Positions 26,782 through 35,965 of a stretch of DNA of 61,491 nucleotides are shown in pieces. The translations under genes were made by a program, and so were the position numbers. Numbering within the stretch: position 1 is the stretch's first letter; every line of letters starts with the position of its first letter. The notes below the pieces were generated by a model, which was given only the letters and a program-made list of their open reading frames with translations, had not been told where the DNA came from and did not search any database. Source of the DNA: Thermoplasmatota archaeon (GTDB lineage: Archaea; Thermoplasmatota; Penumbrarchaeia; Penumbrarchaeales; Penumbrarchaeaceae); contig JARVGK010000018.1 in assembly GCA_029762535.1 (NCBI GenBank), positions 1-61,491 on the forward strand. The letters are read 5' to 3'.

Positions 26782-27792
26782 ATGACTGTAAGGGTCGCGA
26801 TAAACGGATATGGAACGATCGGAAAGAGGGTCGCTGACGCCGTCCAGGCACAGGAGGACATGACGGTCGTCGGGGTCACGAAGACCAGGCCTACGTTCGA
26901 GGCGAGGTTGGCATTGGAGAAGGGTTTCGACCTCTTCGTCGCCATAAGGGACAACATCCCCAAGTTCGAGGCTTCGGGCCTAAGGGTCTGTGGGGACCTG
27001 GATGCTCTCCTTGGCAAATGCGATGTGGTCATCGACTGCACACCCGGCAAGATGGGCGCGCAGAATCTCGACCTCTACAAACTGGCGGGGGTGAAATCCA
27101 TCTTTCAGGGAGGGGAGAAGCATGACCTTACCGGCAGGTCCTTCAACTCACTCTCCAACTACGGGGACAATCTGGGAGCTGACCATGTCCGCGTGGTCAG
27201 TTGCAACACCACAGGGCTCACCAGAACCCTCTACCCCCTCCACAGGGACATAGGCATCGATAAGGTGTATGCAACGATGATCCGGAGGGGTGTCGATCCC
27301 AACGACGACAAGAAAGGGCCGATGAACTCCATAATCCCCGTTCTCAAGGTCCCATCGCATCACGGTCCCGACGTAAAGACCGTCATACCGGGGTTGGACA
27401 TCGACACGACCGCCGTGGCGGTTCCCACCACCTTGATGCATCTTCACTCGGTCGTTGTGAAGCTTCGTAAGAACGCATCGACCGAGGAGGTCCTGGACAT
27501 CTGGGACCGTACACCCAGGGTCAGGTTCGTTTCCGGAGAGGACGGGATCACATCGACCTCGAAGATAATGGAGATGGCCCGGGACATGCAGACATCCAGG
27601 TCGGACCTCATGGACATAGCCGTCTGGAAGGATGGGGTCCACGTTATCGAAGGGACGCTATACTACTACCAGGCCATACACCAGGAGTCCGATGTGGTCC
27701 CGGAGAACATCGACTGCATCAGGGCGATGTTCGAGCTTACGAGGAACAACATGGAATCGATACTCAAGACAAACATGGCACTTATGATTTGA
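26782..27792 (+). CDS. gap: Type II (archaeal) glyceraldehyde-3-phosphate dehydrogenase
   Basis: 336 residues from ATG 26782 (MTVRVAINGYGTIGKRVADA), preceded by GGGGAAATAGG; an upstream in-frame ATG at 26746 adds 12 non-conserved residues. The Rossmann motif NGYGTIG is at 8-14, the catalytic Cys is in VRVVSCNTTGLTRTL (C141), and TPGKMGAQN and MIRRGVDPNDDKKGPMNS are archaeal-type. It interconverts glyceraldehyde-3-phosphate and 1,3-bisphosphoglycerate, mainly for gluconeogenesis in archaea. The gene stands alone. Confidence 0.95.
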   Translation: MTVRVAINGYGTIGKRVADAVQAQEDMTVVGVTKTRPTFEARLALEKGFDLFVAIRDNIPKFEASGLRVCGDLDALLGKCDVVIDCTPGKMGAQNLDLYKLAGVKSIFQGGEKHDLTGRSFNSLSNYGDNLGADHVRVVSCNTTGLTRTLYPLHRDIGIDKVYATMIRRGVDPNDDKKGPMNSIIPVLKVPSHHGPDVKTVIPGLDIDTTAVAVPTTLMHLHSVVVKLRKNASTEEVLDIWDRTPRVRFVSGEDGITSTSKIMEMARDMQTSRSDLMDIAVWKDGVHVIEGTLYYYQAIHQESDVVPENIDCIRAMFELTRNNMESILKTNMALMI

Positions 27793-27899
27793 ATTATTGT
27801 ATGGCCCTAAATGTGAGGACGTTATTATTATATATCCAGGGCATCATTTGCACAGGGAATGCGGCAAGGGCCGCAAAGTCCGGGTAAGGGTGAACAACG

Positions 27900-28742
27900 A
27901 TGGTCTCAGGAGGGATCCGCAATGAGGAAAGGAGCATGAGGATGGCCCCCGACGAACAGCCTGGCTCAGGGCTTCCTGCGAAGAGACCGGTCAAGGTCTC
28001 CGCCGGTGCCAGAGCGGCGTTCGTGAGGACCGGCGGCAAGAAGTTCGACGAGCTCCTCAACGGCGGGTTCCCCATGAGATCGAAGATACTCGTCCAGGGG
28101 GCCGCATTTATCGGCAAGGACCTTTTCCTGAATCAGTTCGTGGCCGAAGGTATAAAGAACGGCGCGCCCGCAATAGTGGTCCTCACTCAATCCACAACTT
28201 CCCAGGTCAGAAAGAAGATCGTGGAGATGGACCCTGCGCTAGAGGAGCACGAGAAGCTTGGCCTCGTATCGTACATCGATTGCTACACCAAGACGGCTGG
28301 GCTTATCGGCAAGAACCCATTCGCCATATACCTTGAGGGTCTGGGAGATCTGAGCGGTCTCGTATCGGCGATAGAGAGGTTCCAACAGGGATACGGGAAG
28401 AGCTTCTTCTACAACAGGGTGGTGTTCGATTCGCTCTCCAGCGTCATCAGGATGCACGGGATCAACCCGACCCTTGATTTCGTCAACAGCCTCAATGCGA
28501 AGATGACCGCCTACAACTCCACGGCCCTTTTCGATCTGGCTGGAGGCATACACGCTCCGAACGAGATCAACGCCTTGGAGAGCCTTATGGACGGCGTGGT
28601 CACCTTGAAGGAGGACCGGGGAAAGTACCTGGTATCCATAAAGGGACTGGCGAACGTCAAATCCCGGGAGTGGCTTGAGTATTCCTACAACGAGCGCTAC
28701 ATCGATATAAAGGGCATATACTCCTATTCCTATATCCAGTGA
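27900..28742 (+). CDS. KaiC/RAD55-like protein with altered P-loop
   Basis: 280 residues. The fold opens with GGKKFDELLNGGFPMRSKIL, but the P-loop reads QGAAFIGKDLFLNQF, with Asp where the nucleotide-binding Ser/Thr is normally found. The Walker B strand is FFYNRVVFDSLSSVIR. The spacing and order otherwise follow RAD55/KaiC-like ATPases of archaea, which lie in gas-vesicle, motility and regulatory loci. It may bind nucleotide poorly and serve as a non-catalytic partner. ATG 27900 has GGGTGA upstream; ATG 27942 with AAGGAG is also possible. TATA-like TTATTATATATCC is near 27827. Confidence 0.75.
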   Translation: MVSGGIRNEERSMRMAPDEQPGSGLPAKRPVKVSAGARAAFVRTGGKKFDELLNGGFPMRSKILVQGAAFIGKDLFLNQFVAEGIKNGAPAIVVLTQSTTSQVRKKIVEMDPALEEHEKLGLVSYIDCYTKTAGLIGKNPFAIYLEGLGDLSGLVSAIERFQQGYGKSFFYNRVVFDSLSSVIRMHGINPTLDFVNSLNAKMTAYNSTALFDLAGGIHAPNEINALESLMDGVVTLKEDRGKYLVSIKGLANVKSREWLEYSYNERYIDIKGIYSYSYIQ

Positions 28743-28753
28743 GGATACGCGCG

Positions 28754-31648
28754 TCATTCCTCGTATAGGTCTCTTCGCTTCTTCCTTGTGAGCAGGAAGG
28801 CCATGGCGATCAAGAGAAAGAGGAACAGGATGGCCATCAAAAGATATATCCACACTGCCACCGGCCCCTCTTCCTTCACCTCATCTTTGGGCACATAGCT
28901 GAACGAGAACGAATGCCATTGGGTATCGTTCGGTCCCTTATCCCGGGCAGAGATATGGAAGCTGATCCTCTCGCCTTGGGCCCATCCGGGATCCTCGAGG
29001 ACCAGCACGTACTTGCCGTTGCCTGGAGGGTCCTCGCTCATCTTCAACGACCGGCCGTCCGAGAGAACTACCCACATCACCTGATACGGGTCCCCGCGCA
29101 CCGTTATCGAAAGCATACCGTCCGTGTTCTCATATTCTATTCCTGACACCTTCAACCGGTACACGATCGTGTCGTTGATGGCGATGACCCGCACTTCCAG
29201 GGCGATCGCATCGGAGAGGGCCCCCTCGGGGTCCTTCAAACTGAACTCTATCACCATCTCATCGATCACCGTTCCCAAGGGCATGCTGACATTAAGGGTC
29301 AGCCCATCGACCGTGCAATAAGGGCAGTCGGTAACTATACTGAGGTCCTCGTTCGGGCTCTCAACGTCATAGATGATGAAGGGATATTCCTCCAGATCGA
29401 TGATGAGGAACCCGCCTTCATGAACGGTGAATCTGTGGTCCTCCCTGATGGAGATATGAGGTGGATCGTTCACGGGCAGTATGGTGACCTCGAAGACCAC
29501 GAGCGTCTCACCGCCGGAGCTGTCCTTGAGAAGGGTCGATATGTTAGAGTACCCGAAAGCGTCAGGCATTGGTGCTATCCTCAATGTATCGTTATCGAGG
29601 ACGGAGACCGATCTGAACATCTCAGACACCTCGAGGACATACCATGACAAGGAGGTGCCCTCGGGATCGAAAGGCTCGAGGGAGAGAAGATCGAAATAGA
29701 GTACCTGGTCCTCCAGCATGACTATGGTGGTGTTGGGGTTTCCGAGCTGTGGGGGGTCGTTCACGGGCGAGACCTTGACCAAACACTCGTGGGAGACGTT
29801 GAGCTCACCGTCCGAGAGGTCCAGCCTGATCCTTCCGATCCCCGACCAGTCCTTCGCCGATCCTATCCTCAGCAAGGCCCCGGCGATCGTTGCCTGGACC
29901 TCGCCCTCGATGACCGTGACGTTCCATACTATCTCAGTGCTGTCCACATCGCCGCCGTGATCGAGGAGGTCGAATTCCAAAAATGAGTCCTCGTCCATTT
30001 CGATGACGTCCGGGAAGTCTATAAAAGGGGGATCGTTCACAGGTTCCACGATGAAGGTCATGTTGAGGAACAGGGTAAGCGGTTCAGGGTCGGTTATCGA
30101 GATGGTCACCCATGTGCTGCCGTGCCAGTCCTTCTCTCTGGGAAACACGATGAGGTATGGGTTCGACACCGTGGCGACAAGATCGGGGGATCCCAGGACA
30201 CTTATCTCCAATTCCTCGAATGCGTCATCGGGATCGTCCACATAGAAGGAGAGGTCTATGAAGGACGATCGATCCTCCAGAAGGGTCATATTCTTCAAAG
30301 GGACGATCAGCCTGGGAGGGTCATTAACGGGATCCACTATTATCTGGACCAGCGTCCAAACGGACAGCCCGTCGTGGTCGATCGCCCTTATCATCAACTG
30401 GGCGGCGCCGTTCATGTCCTGTTTGGAGAGGAGAACGAGGGTCTCGTTGTCTATGATGGCCTTCAAAAGGGTGATGTTCTTTTCAAGGCTCCAGTTCCCC
30501 GTCTCGTTCCTTATCTCGAAGGTCAGATGGTCCCAATCGTCAGGGTCTCTGAAGACGTTGTTGAGATCGAAACGATGCTCTCCGAAGTCCTCCATGAGCC
30601 TTATCTCCCTGTTCTCCGGGACGTAGTAAGGCGCCTCGTTCATCCTCCAAGTGTCCAGGCCGGACTTCTCACTGCCGTCCATGTAACGCAGACCTATTCT
30701 GTCGTCGGAGGCAAGGTCCGTGAGCCAGGACCATCCGATCAGCTCGAGTTCCAACCCTTGGTCCCTGGTCAGCCTGTTCACGGCATCGACGATGAAGGAG
30801 GATTGGGCGGCCTCGCCGCCGAAGGCCGAGAACGATGGCCATGCGATCTCGCTGAACCCCATGGGTTTCATTGCTATGAGATCGTGGGCGCCAGAGTAAT
30901 AATCGTCGGGTATGTCAGATAGGGAATTGATGCCCATTACCGAATGGGGATATGATGTGAGCACGACGATATCCAGCTTGTCGGGATCGAACATCGACAT
31001 TAAAGAGAGGTTTGCCTCCCTGTTCTCGGACACGATCTCCCTGGCGAAGGTGCAGAACACCGTCGTGTTAGGGGAGAGGGCCTTCACATCATCGTAAATT
31101 TCCTCGTACAGGCTGACCCAATGCCTGAAGGCGTGATCGTCCATGGGATCGTCGCCATACTTCTCGTACCATCTGTTGACCTCGTTCCCCAGAGAGAGGT
31201 ACTTCGGAGAGGACGCATTGACGACGTCCAAGGCGGCCTTGCGATATTCCCCCCTCCACTCGGGATCGCTCAGTGAAGGAGAGGATATCCCTGGAGGCGA
31301 TATCAAGGACATTCCCTGGCCGTGGAAATTCACGTGTATGAGGGGGAACATCCCGTTGCCTCTGATCAGGTCCTCGACATATAGGTCCCCCCAGGACCCC
31401 CCAAGGTCCGAGGGGAGGTCGTAGAAAGGTGTTGGCCTGCCCCATACCGGGACGAACTGGGTGTAGGACGAGGCCTCTTTGTAGGTGTCGGCGAGATCCT
31501 CGCCCGCGGCGGGCGTCGGCAGTATGCCCCGGTGGAACCCGATCGGATGCAGTTCGGGATGGTCCTTGGGTTCGACCCCGGAAGCGGGAAAAACCATCAA
31601 TGGAGTGGTGAGAACGATCAAGGCCAGGAAGATAGAGTATGTACTCAT
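28754..31648 (-). CDS. Surface protein: glycosidase-like TIM barrel with cadherin-like repeats
   Basis: I start at ATG 31648, ten bases after GGAGG; GTG 31657 is the alternative. A signal peptide (YSIFLALIVLTTPLMVFPAS) leads to a ~320-residue domain resembling clan GH-A glycosidases: PLIHVNFHGQGM on strand 3, KYLSLGNEVNRWYEKY with the acid/base NE on strand 4, LDIVVLTSYP, and GFSEIAWPS with a candidate nucleophile Glu on strand 7. Then come cadherin-like repeats, four with VNDPP linkers, an anchor (VWIYLLMAILFLFLLIAMAF) and tail RKKRRDLYEE. It is probably a cell-surface polysaccharide hydrolase; the exact GH family is not certain. Confidence 0.75.
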   Translation of the reverse strand: MSTYSIFLALIVLTTPLMVFPASGVEPKDHPELHPIGFHRGILPTPAAGEDLADTYKEASSYTQFVPVWGRPTPFYDLPSDLGGSWGDLYVEDLIRGNGMFPLIHVNFHGQGMSLISPPGISSPSLSDPEWRGEYRKAALDVVNASSPKYLSLGNEVNRWYEKYGDDPMDDHAFRHWVSLYEEIYDDVKALSPNTTVFCTFAREIVSENREANLSLMSMFDPDKLDIVVLTSYPHSVMGINSLSDIPDDYYSGAHDLIAMKPMGFSEIAWPSFSAFGGEAAQSSFIVDAVNRLTRDQGLELELIGWSWLTDLASDDRIGLRYMDGSEKSGLDTWRMNEAPYYVPENREIRLMEDFGEHRFDLNNVFRDPDDWDHLTFEIRNETGNWSLEKNITLLKAIIDNETLVLLSKQDMNGAAQLMIRAIDHDGLSVWTLVQIIVDPVNDPPRLIVPLKNMTLLEDRSSFIDLSFYVDDPDDAFEELEISVLGSPDLVATVSNPYLIVFPREKDWHGSTWVTISITDPEPLTLFLNMTFIVEPVNDPPFIDFPDVIEMDEDSFLEFDLLDHGGDVDSTEIVWNVTVIEGEVQATIAGALLRIGSAKDWSGIGRIRLDLSDGELNVSHECLVKVSPVNDPPQLGNPNTTIVMLEDQVLYFDLLSLEPFDPEGTSLSWYVLEVSEMFRSVSVLDNDTLRIAPMPDAFGYSNISTLLKDSSGGETLVVFEVTILPVNDPPHISIREDHRFTVHEGGFLIIDLEEYPFIIYDVESPNEDLSIVTDCPYCTVDGLTLNVSMPLGTVIDEMVIEFSLKDPEGALSDAIALEVRVIAINDTIVYRLKVSGIEYENTDGMLSITVRGDPYQVMWVVLSDGRSLKMSEDPPGNGKYVLVLEDPGWAQGERISFHISARDKGPNDTQWHSFSFSYVPKDEVKEEGPVAVWIYLLMAILFLFLLIAMAFLLTRKKRRDLYEE

Positions 31649-31676
31649 TCCATGCACCGCCTCCTTATTCTTCGAT

Positions 31677-31689
31677 ATCGTATATATCC
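31677..31689 (-). promoter_or_regulatory. TATA box of the glycosidase-like surface gene
   Basis: On the minus strand GGATATATACGAT lies about 35 bases upstream of ATG 31648, followed by the AAGGAGG ribosome site. Confidence 0.5.
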
Positions 31690-32000
31690 ATTGTCGTGAA
31701 TGATCGGATCATGGAGGGGGATCGATATCTCCTCATCTGTAAAAATGGTATCCCATGGCTCGGGTCTGAGAAGACCATTGTGACAGTAGATATGTAAGGC
31801 GTGAACGGATAATTATATATACCCTACGTTTATATGTACATAATAAACAGATAATATTATATATGAATTCGAGGGATTCGACACCGTATATGCTTGCAGG
31901 GCAGGGGTCCAAGAAGAAGAAGAACGGGGGACGTTTGTGTGATGTCCTTTCTTCATCGATGATCGGCCATCTTTCCTGATATTATTTTCGATGAGGTGGA
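31690..32000. other. Intergenic, AT-rich promoter-like tract
   Basis: About 310 bases between the start of one leftward gene and the end of the next. Near 31809-31865 are several TATA-like sequences in series (ATTATATATACCC, TTTATATGTACATAATAAA, ATATTATATATG) reading rightward, although no convincing rightward gene follows; only a 38-codon frame (31863-31979) is open. The region could drive a small RNA. Confidence 0.4.
31863..31979 (+). CDS. Possible small protein, 38 residues
   Basis: ATG 31863 follows immediately on a TATA-rich tract and opens 38 codons with a basic core (GSKKKKNGGR). There is no ribosome site; a leaderless message from the TATA element near 31830 is conceivable. No family is recognised and chance is not excluded. 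Confidence 0.2.
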   Translation: MNSRDSTPYMLAGQGSKKKKNGGRLCDVLSSSMIGHLS

Positions 32001-33239
32001 TCAGAACGGATTGACCATTGACCCGTAGAATATTAGGTTCATCGCCTGGACGAGAAGGGCGCAGGCAAGGAACGCTATCAGTCCCCATAGGACAGAGAGC
32101 GGCAGACCTGGCATTATCGAATCCTTTTCGAGGTAGGAGAGCGTCTGTTTCAATCCCAATATTATCGCACATGCGACCAGGACCGTGAACAGAAGGGCTA
32201 TCAATTCCCCCCATAAGAACTGGTAGTAACCCATCCAGGGCATCTTCAGCATGAACCAGGTGAACGCCGTTGAGGAGAGCAGCGAGAAGAAGATGAAATC
32301 GCCTATACCCAAAGAATAATGCTTCCCCTCGTAGAGGCCGTATGAGGTTATGTCCTCTCCCTTATCCACGCGAAGAAGGCCCTTGGCCCTCCGCTTCTTA
32401 ACGACCGCGGGTGCGGAGGGTGAACGTTCGGTCCTGTGAGAAGGCTTGTTGGCCAGGGCCGACCTCTCCTTCTCCGATTCGGTCACGATATCCTTGATCA
32501 CCCCCCTCTTCGCAGCCCATAGGTCCCAGAGGGAAACTCCTATCAAGAGGAAGATCACGAAGCTGATCGGCAGGACCACGGCAAGGAAAGGCCCCAACAG
32601 TATGGTGAAGGCTATCAGCGCCGGGTTCTTCCGCCGGGGCTCGAGGGACCTGAAGACCATGTTCAGGACAATATAGGTCCCGGCGGAGAAACCCGCCACC
32701 AGGGCAAATATGTAAAAGTGGGCTCCCAGCGTCACCTGTATCCCCAAGGCGCCTTTTAGGAAATCCCTGAACATGTATATGTAAAGGAACAGGGACAGCG
32801 AGGAGCACATCCAGATCGCTCCCGCGAATATCATCTTGAGAGTGAGCTTCCTTCTCCTTTTGAAGAGGAAGAACAGCCCGAAGGCGGAAATGATCGCGAT
32901 GCCCACCATGACGAGGGCGTTCAGGATCCCTTTTAAGATCGCCCCCTTAGGAGTGGACTGGTTGACCTCCTGCTGCCCGCCTGTCTGGTTGGTGAGGGTC
33001 ACGTTCTCCCTGGCATCGGGGATCGTCCTGTCGATGAACACATCCGGAACGATGCTCACGGTGGTTGTCTTGTCATCGGAAATGCCCTTGAAGAACGAGG
33101 AGGATCCCACCACGTCCCCGGCGAGGGTCCGGGCCCTTTGAAAATCACCATAGAGAGTGGTGAACACCAAGGGGACGGACATGAACAATACGAGAACGAC
33201 CGGGGCATACATGGTCCAGCGTCTGTCCCTCATGGTCAT
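32001..33239 (-). CDS. Presenilin/SPP-family intramembrane aspartyl protease
   Basis: 412 residues from ATG 33239 (MTMRDRRWTMYAPVVLV), with AAGGGATG upstream; the frame extends further but out of character. One N-terminal helix is followed by an external loop of about 70 residues and then eight to nine helices. Catalytic motifs: the first Asp in GVSLWDLWAAKRG (D239; usually YD), the second in YSLGIGDFIFFSL (GxGD, D314) and MPGLPLSVLWG in place of the PAL motif. The two Asp halves are separated by a long basic cytoplasmic loop. These proteases cut single-pass membrane segments; the many anchored surface proteins here are plausible substrates. Confidence 0.85.
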   Translation of the reverse strand: MTMRDRRWTMYAPVVLVLFMSVPLVFTTLYGDFQRARTLAGDVVGSSSFFKGISDDKTTTVSIVPDVFIDRTIPDARENVTLTNQTGGQQEVNQSTPKGAILKGILNALVMVGIAIISAFGLFFLFKRRRKLTLKMIFAGAIWMCSSLSLFLYIYMFRDFLKGALGIQVTLGAHFYIFALVAGFSAGTYIVLNMVFRSLEPRRKNPALIAFTILLGPFLAVVLPISFVIFLLIGVSLWDLWAAKRGVIKDIVTESEKERSALANKPSHRTERSPSAPAVVKKRRAKGLLRVDKGEDITSYGLYEGKHYSLGIGDFIFFSLLSSTAFTWFMLKMPWMGYYQFLWGELIALLFTVLVACAIILGLKQTLSYLEKDSIMPGLPLSVLWGLIAFLACALLVQAMNLIFYGSMVNPF

Positions 33240-33314
33240 TGGCACATCCCTTGGCCGTAAAAAGCCTTTCGGCTGAAATATCGTAATATTGCCGGGCGAC
33301 AAAACGTATATTAG

Positions 33315-34001
33315 ATGCGTGGATGTTCGCTCCATCAGATGGATGTACGCCTCGCGATGTTCCTCGCTTCCATCATAAGCCTTCTGCCAACCTTTGGGAT
33401 GCTGACCCTGGCGACCTGGTGGTACGAGCGCAAGTTGGATGAGAAGGACCTCAATATCACATATATCATAGGGATATTCATCGGCATAATCGTCGTTGTC
33501 GCCCATATCTACTTCTCGATAACGTACGGATTGACCTTTCTCGTCATCCCAGTGGGGATACTGCTGAGCCTCGGAGAGGTCCTCCTATACAGGATATACG
33601 CCAACAGGAAGAAGTTCAGGGGCCGGACGGACGTCCCGTTCATGATATTCTCCTTCTCGCTTGGGATCTCGGGCGCCTATCTCCTGTTCATCTCCGGCCA
33701 ATACTTCGCCAACTTCGACATCGGCGCCGAGAGCTTTCTAGGGCTCGTGCTGTTCGCTGTGGGTGTGCCTGCAATTCGCGGTGGGACCGCGCTCATCTTC
33801 TGCAGGAGATGGATGGGCAGGATGCCGCTGCACAAGGTCCTTGCTTTCCCAACGATAATGCTGGGCCTCTTCAACATCCTGGCCATGCTCTACCTCGCCG
33901 GAGGGTTCCTTTGGCCGTTCTCGGCGGGATGCTCGGTGATGGGAGTCCTGTCCCTGGCGGCATCGTTCAGGGACCTGTCGAAGGTCCCGGACCTGGCCTA
34001 A
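33315..34001 (+). CDS. Polytopic membrane protein of unknown function
   Basis: 228 residues with about seven hydrophobic helices (LASIISLLPTFGMLTLATWW, IIGIFIGIIVVVAHIYFSI, LTFLVIPVGILLSLGEVLLY, MIFSFSLGISGAYLLFISGQ, GLVLFAVGVPAIRGGTALIF, FPTIMLGLFNILAMLYLAGG, SAGCSVMGVLSLAASF). No charged catalytic motif stands out. Starts at ATG 33315 or 33339 are both possible on a leaderless message from AAATATCGTAATATT near 33276. It is divergent from the presenilin-like gene and may be co-regulated with it. Confidence 0.7.
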   Translation: MRGCSLHQMDVRLAMFLASIISLLPTFGMLTLATWWYERKLDEKDLNITYIIGIFIGIIVVVAHIYFSITYGLTFLVIPVGILLSLGEVLLYRIYANRKKFRGRTDVPFMIFSFSLGISGAYLLFISGQYFANFDIGAESFLGLVLFAVGVPAIRGGTALIFCRRWMGRMPLHKVLAFPTIMLGLFNILAMLYLAGGFLWPFSAGCSVMGVLSLAASFRDLSKVPDLA

Positions 34002-35071
34002 GGGCCCTCTATCACTCCGGTCTCCATAGCGACCTTCTCGGCCGCTGCCCTCGTGATCCCGTCCCCCAATATCGTATAGCGTTCGGGCCTGATCCCGTGG
34101 GCCTTGGTGAGGGCTTCGACTATATCCTCGTCGTTCACCCCGATCCCGGATGCGGTGACCGGAGCGCCCAGGAGGACCAGGGCGTCCCTTATCTGCCGCC
34201 AGTCACCTCCGTGCAGATACATCATCATTATCGTCCCGATACCGCACTCGATCCCATGAAGGGGCGGTTTCCGGGCGATCATGTCCAGGGCATGCGCGAA
34301 CATGTGCTCCGAACCGCTCGCGGGCCTTGTGGAACCGGCGATCGACATGGACACGGATGAGCTTACCAGGGCCTTAACGACGACCCTGGCCGATTCCTCG
34401 AGATGCGGTTTGATCGCTCCGGCCCGCTGAAGGATCATCTTGGCGGTCATCTCGGAGAGGGCCGCCGCATATTCGCTGAACGGCTCTCCTTTTAACCTCT
34501 TCGATAGCTTCCAATCCAAGACCGCGGTATAGTTGGATATGACATCGGCGCATCCGGAGACGAGAAGCTCTTTGGGGGAATCGGCGATTATCCTTGTATC
34601 GGCTATGACCAGGATCGGGGACCTCGCCGGGATCGATTTCTTCCTGCCGTCCATCTCGATGGAGGCCCTGGAAGAGGCTATGCCGTCGTGGGATGCAGCG
34701 GTGGGTACCGATACGAAGTCAAGGTCATGCCTGGTGGCCACGTATTTGGCGACGTCGATGGGCCTGCCGCCTCCAACGCCGATGATGAAGCTGTTCGAGC
34801 GGCCCTCCACCAGTTCATCGACGGCCCATGTGGACACATCCGTAGCTCCTTCTATCACGATGATCTCGGTATCATAGTCGGAGCCCTCAAGAGATGAGGA
34901 CACCCTTCGTCCCGCTATCTCGGACGTCGTCCTGTCACACACGATGACGGCGCGCCCCTTGAGATGGTATCTGGAGCATAGCTGGCCTACCTCTTCCACG
35001 GCATCGCTCTTGATCATCACTGCCCTTGGCATCTCCATGACGGAGGGCCTCTCGAAACTATCGCTTTCCAT
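33998..35071 (-). CDS. egsA: sn-Glycerol-1-phosphate dehydrogenase
   Basis: Reduces dihydroxyacetone phosphate to sn-glycerol-1-phosphate, the step that sets archaeal lipid stereochemistry. 357 residues with NAD(P) motif FIIGVGGGRPIDVAKYVA, PTAASHDGIASSRASIEMDG, zinc ligands in GCADVISNYTAVLDWKL (Asp), GSEHMFAHALD (His) and PPLHGIECGIGTIMMMY (His). ATG 35071; TATA-like AATATAAA near 35109-35116 read leftward. The last four bases overlap the end of the convergent membrane-protein gene. Divergent from the cyclase gene. Confidence 0.95.
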   Translation of the reverse strand: MESDSFERPSVMEMPRAVMIKSDAVEEVGQLCSRYHLKGRAVIVCDRTTSEIAGRRVSSSLEGSDYDTEIIVIEGATDVSTWAVDELVEGRSNSFIIGVGGGRPIDVAKYVATRHDLDFVSVPTAASHDGIASSRASIEMDGRKKSIPARSPILVIADTRIIADSPKELLVSGCADVISNYTAVLDWKLSKRLKGEPFSEYAAALSEMTAKMILQRAGAIKPHLEESARVVVKALVSSSVSMSIAGSTRPASGSEHMFAHALDMIARKPPLHGIECGIGTIMMMYLHGGDWRQIRDALVLLGAPVTASGIGVNDEDIVEALTKAHGIRPERYTILGDGITRAAAEKVAMETGVIEGP

Positions 35072-35108
35072 GTGCTCACATCGATCGACTGTTTGAGAAT
35101 GTGAAAGC

Positions 35109-35120
35109 TTTATATTTATA
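35109..35120. promoter_or_regulatory. Shared AT-rich promoter of egsA and diadenylate cyclase genes
   Basis: TTTATATTTATA is read as a TATA box in both directions. It lies about 30 bases from ATG 35144 on the right and about 40 bases from ATG 35071 on the left. AAGGA occurs just before ATG 35144. Confidence 0.55.
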
Positions 35121-35143
35121 CTGCGATACTATCAAGGATATCA

Positions 35144-35965
35144 ATGTCCGAGGTATCAAGCCTACTGTTCGATTCCGACAAGCACCATAACCTATCCATC
35201 GTCCTTTCCGATGAGGCGGATTTCATAAATCAGGTCATGGACAGGGTCCAATCTGACCGAACCATCGTCCTCACATCCAGGGACAAGGACGTCCAGGTCA
35301 AAGAAGGGGTCATCTACTATACATACAGCAGGAACCTGGAGAACTCGATCTACTTCATGAACTTCATCGAGAGGCTGATATTTCGGATATTCCTGGGCGG
35401 CTACATCACGAATGACATGGACGTCATACTGATTTCGGACTACCCGTTCAGGTTCATGCTGGAGTTCAACTCGTCCTCCATGCCCTTCTACCGCGTCATG
35501 GACCAGCTCAAGGACGCCATCGACCGCGAGGTTATCGAGACCATACTCAAGATCCTCTTCGAGATCCATCTGGAGGGAAGGGAGGGGAAGCATATCGGCA
35601 CGCTGATCATCGTCGGGGATGTGGACAGGGTCATGGATAGGAGCAGACAGCTTGTCATCAACCCCTATCATGGACAGGAGGAGAGCGCAAGGTCCATCAT
35701 GACCCATGAGAACTGGGAGTCCGTAAAGGAGTTCGCCCAGTTGGACGGAGCTTTCGTTCTGGACCCCAAGGGCAGGGTGATCTCCGCCGGCAGGTACATC
35801 ATGGTCGACCCGCAGGTCCAGACGACAGGTGGTCTCGGCGGCAGGCATCTCGCCGCTGCCTCAATTACCCATACGACAGATGCCGTATCGTTCGCGCTAT
35901 CGTCATCCGGGGTGGTCAGGGTGTTCAGAAAGGGAAAGGTGGTCCTAAAAGAGGATCTCAATTGA
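35144..35965 (+). CDS. dacZ: Diadenylate cyclase, archaeal DacZ-like (c-di-AMP synthase)
   Basis: 273 residues. The C-terminal DAC (DisA_N) domain shows the two catalytic motifs, LDGAFVLDPKGRVISAGRYI with DGA at 201-203 and GLGGRHLAAASITHTTDAVS with RH at 234-235 (usual RHR has Leu in the third place here), followed by VRVFRKGKVV. The N-terminal ~190 residues are an archaeal extension with little sequence signature. The product joins two ATP into c-di-AMP, which in other prokaryotes and in haloarchaea controls osmotic and potassium balance. A wrecked Na+/H+ antiporter gene begins right after its stop. Confidence 0.88.
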   Translation: MSEVSSLLFDSDKHHNLSIVLSDEADFINQVMDRVQSDRTIVLTSRDKDVQVKEGVIYYTYSRNLENSIYFMNFIERLIFRIFLGGYITNDMDVILISDYPFRFMLEFNSSSMPFYRVMDQLKDAIDREVIETILKILFEIHLEGREGKHIGTLIIVGDVDRVMDRSRQLVINPYHGQEESARSIMTHENWESVKEFAQLDGAFVLDPKGRVISAGRYIMVDPQVQTTGGLGGRHLAAASITHTTDAVSFALSSSGVVRVFRKGKVVLKEDLN

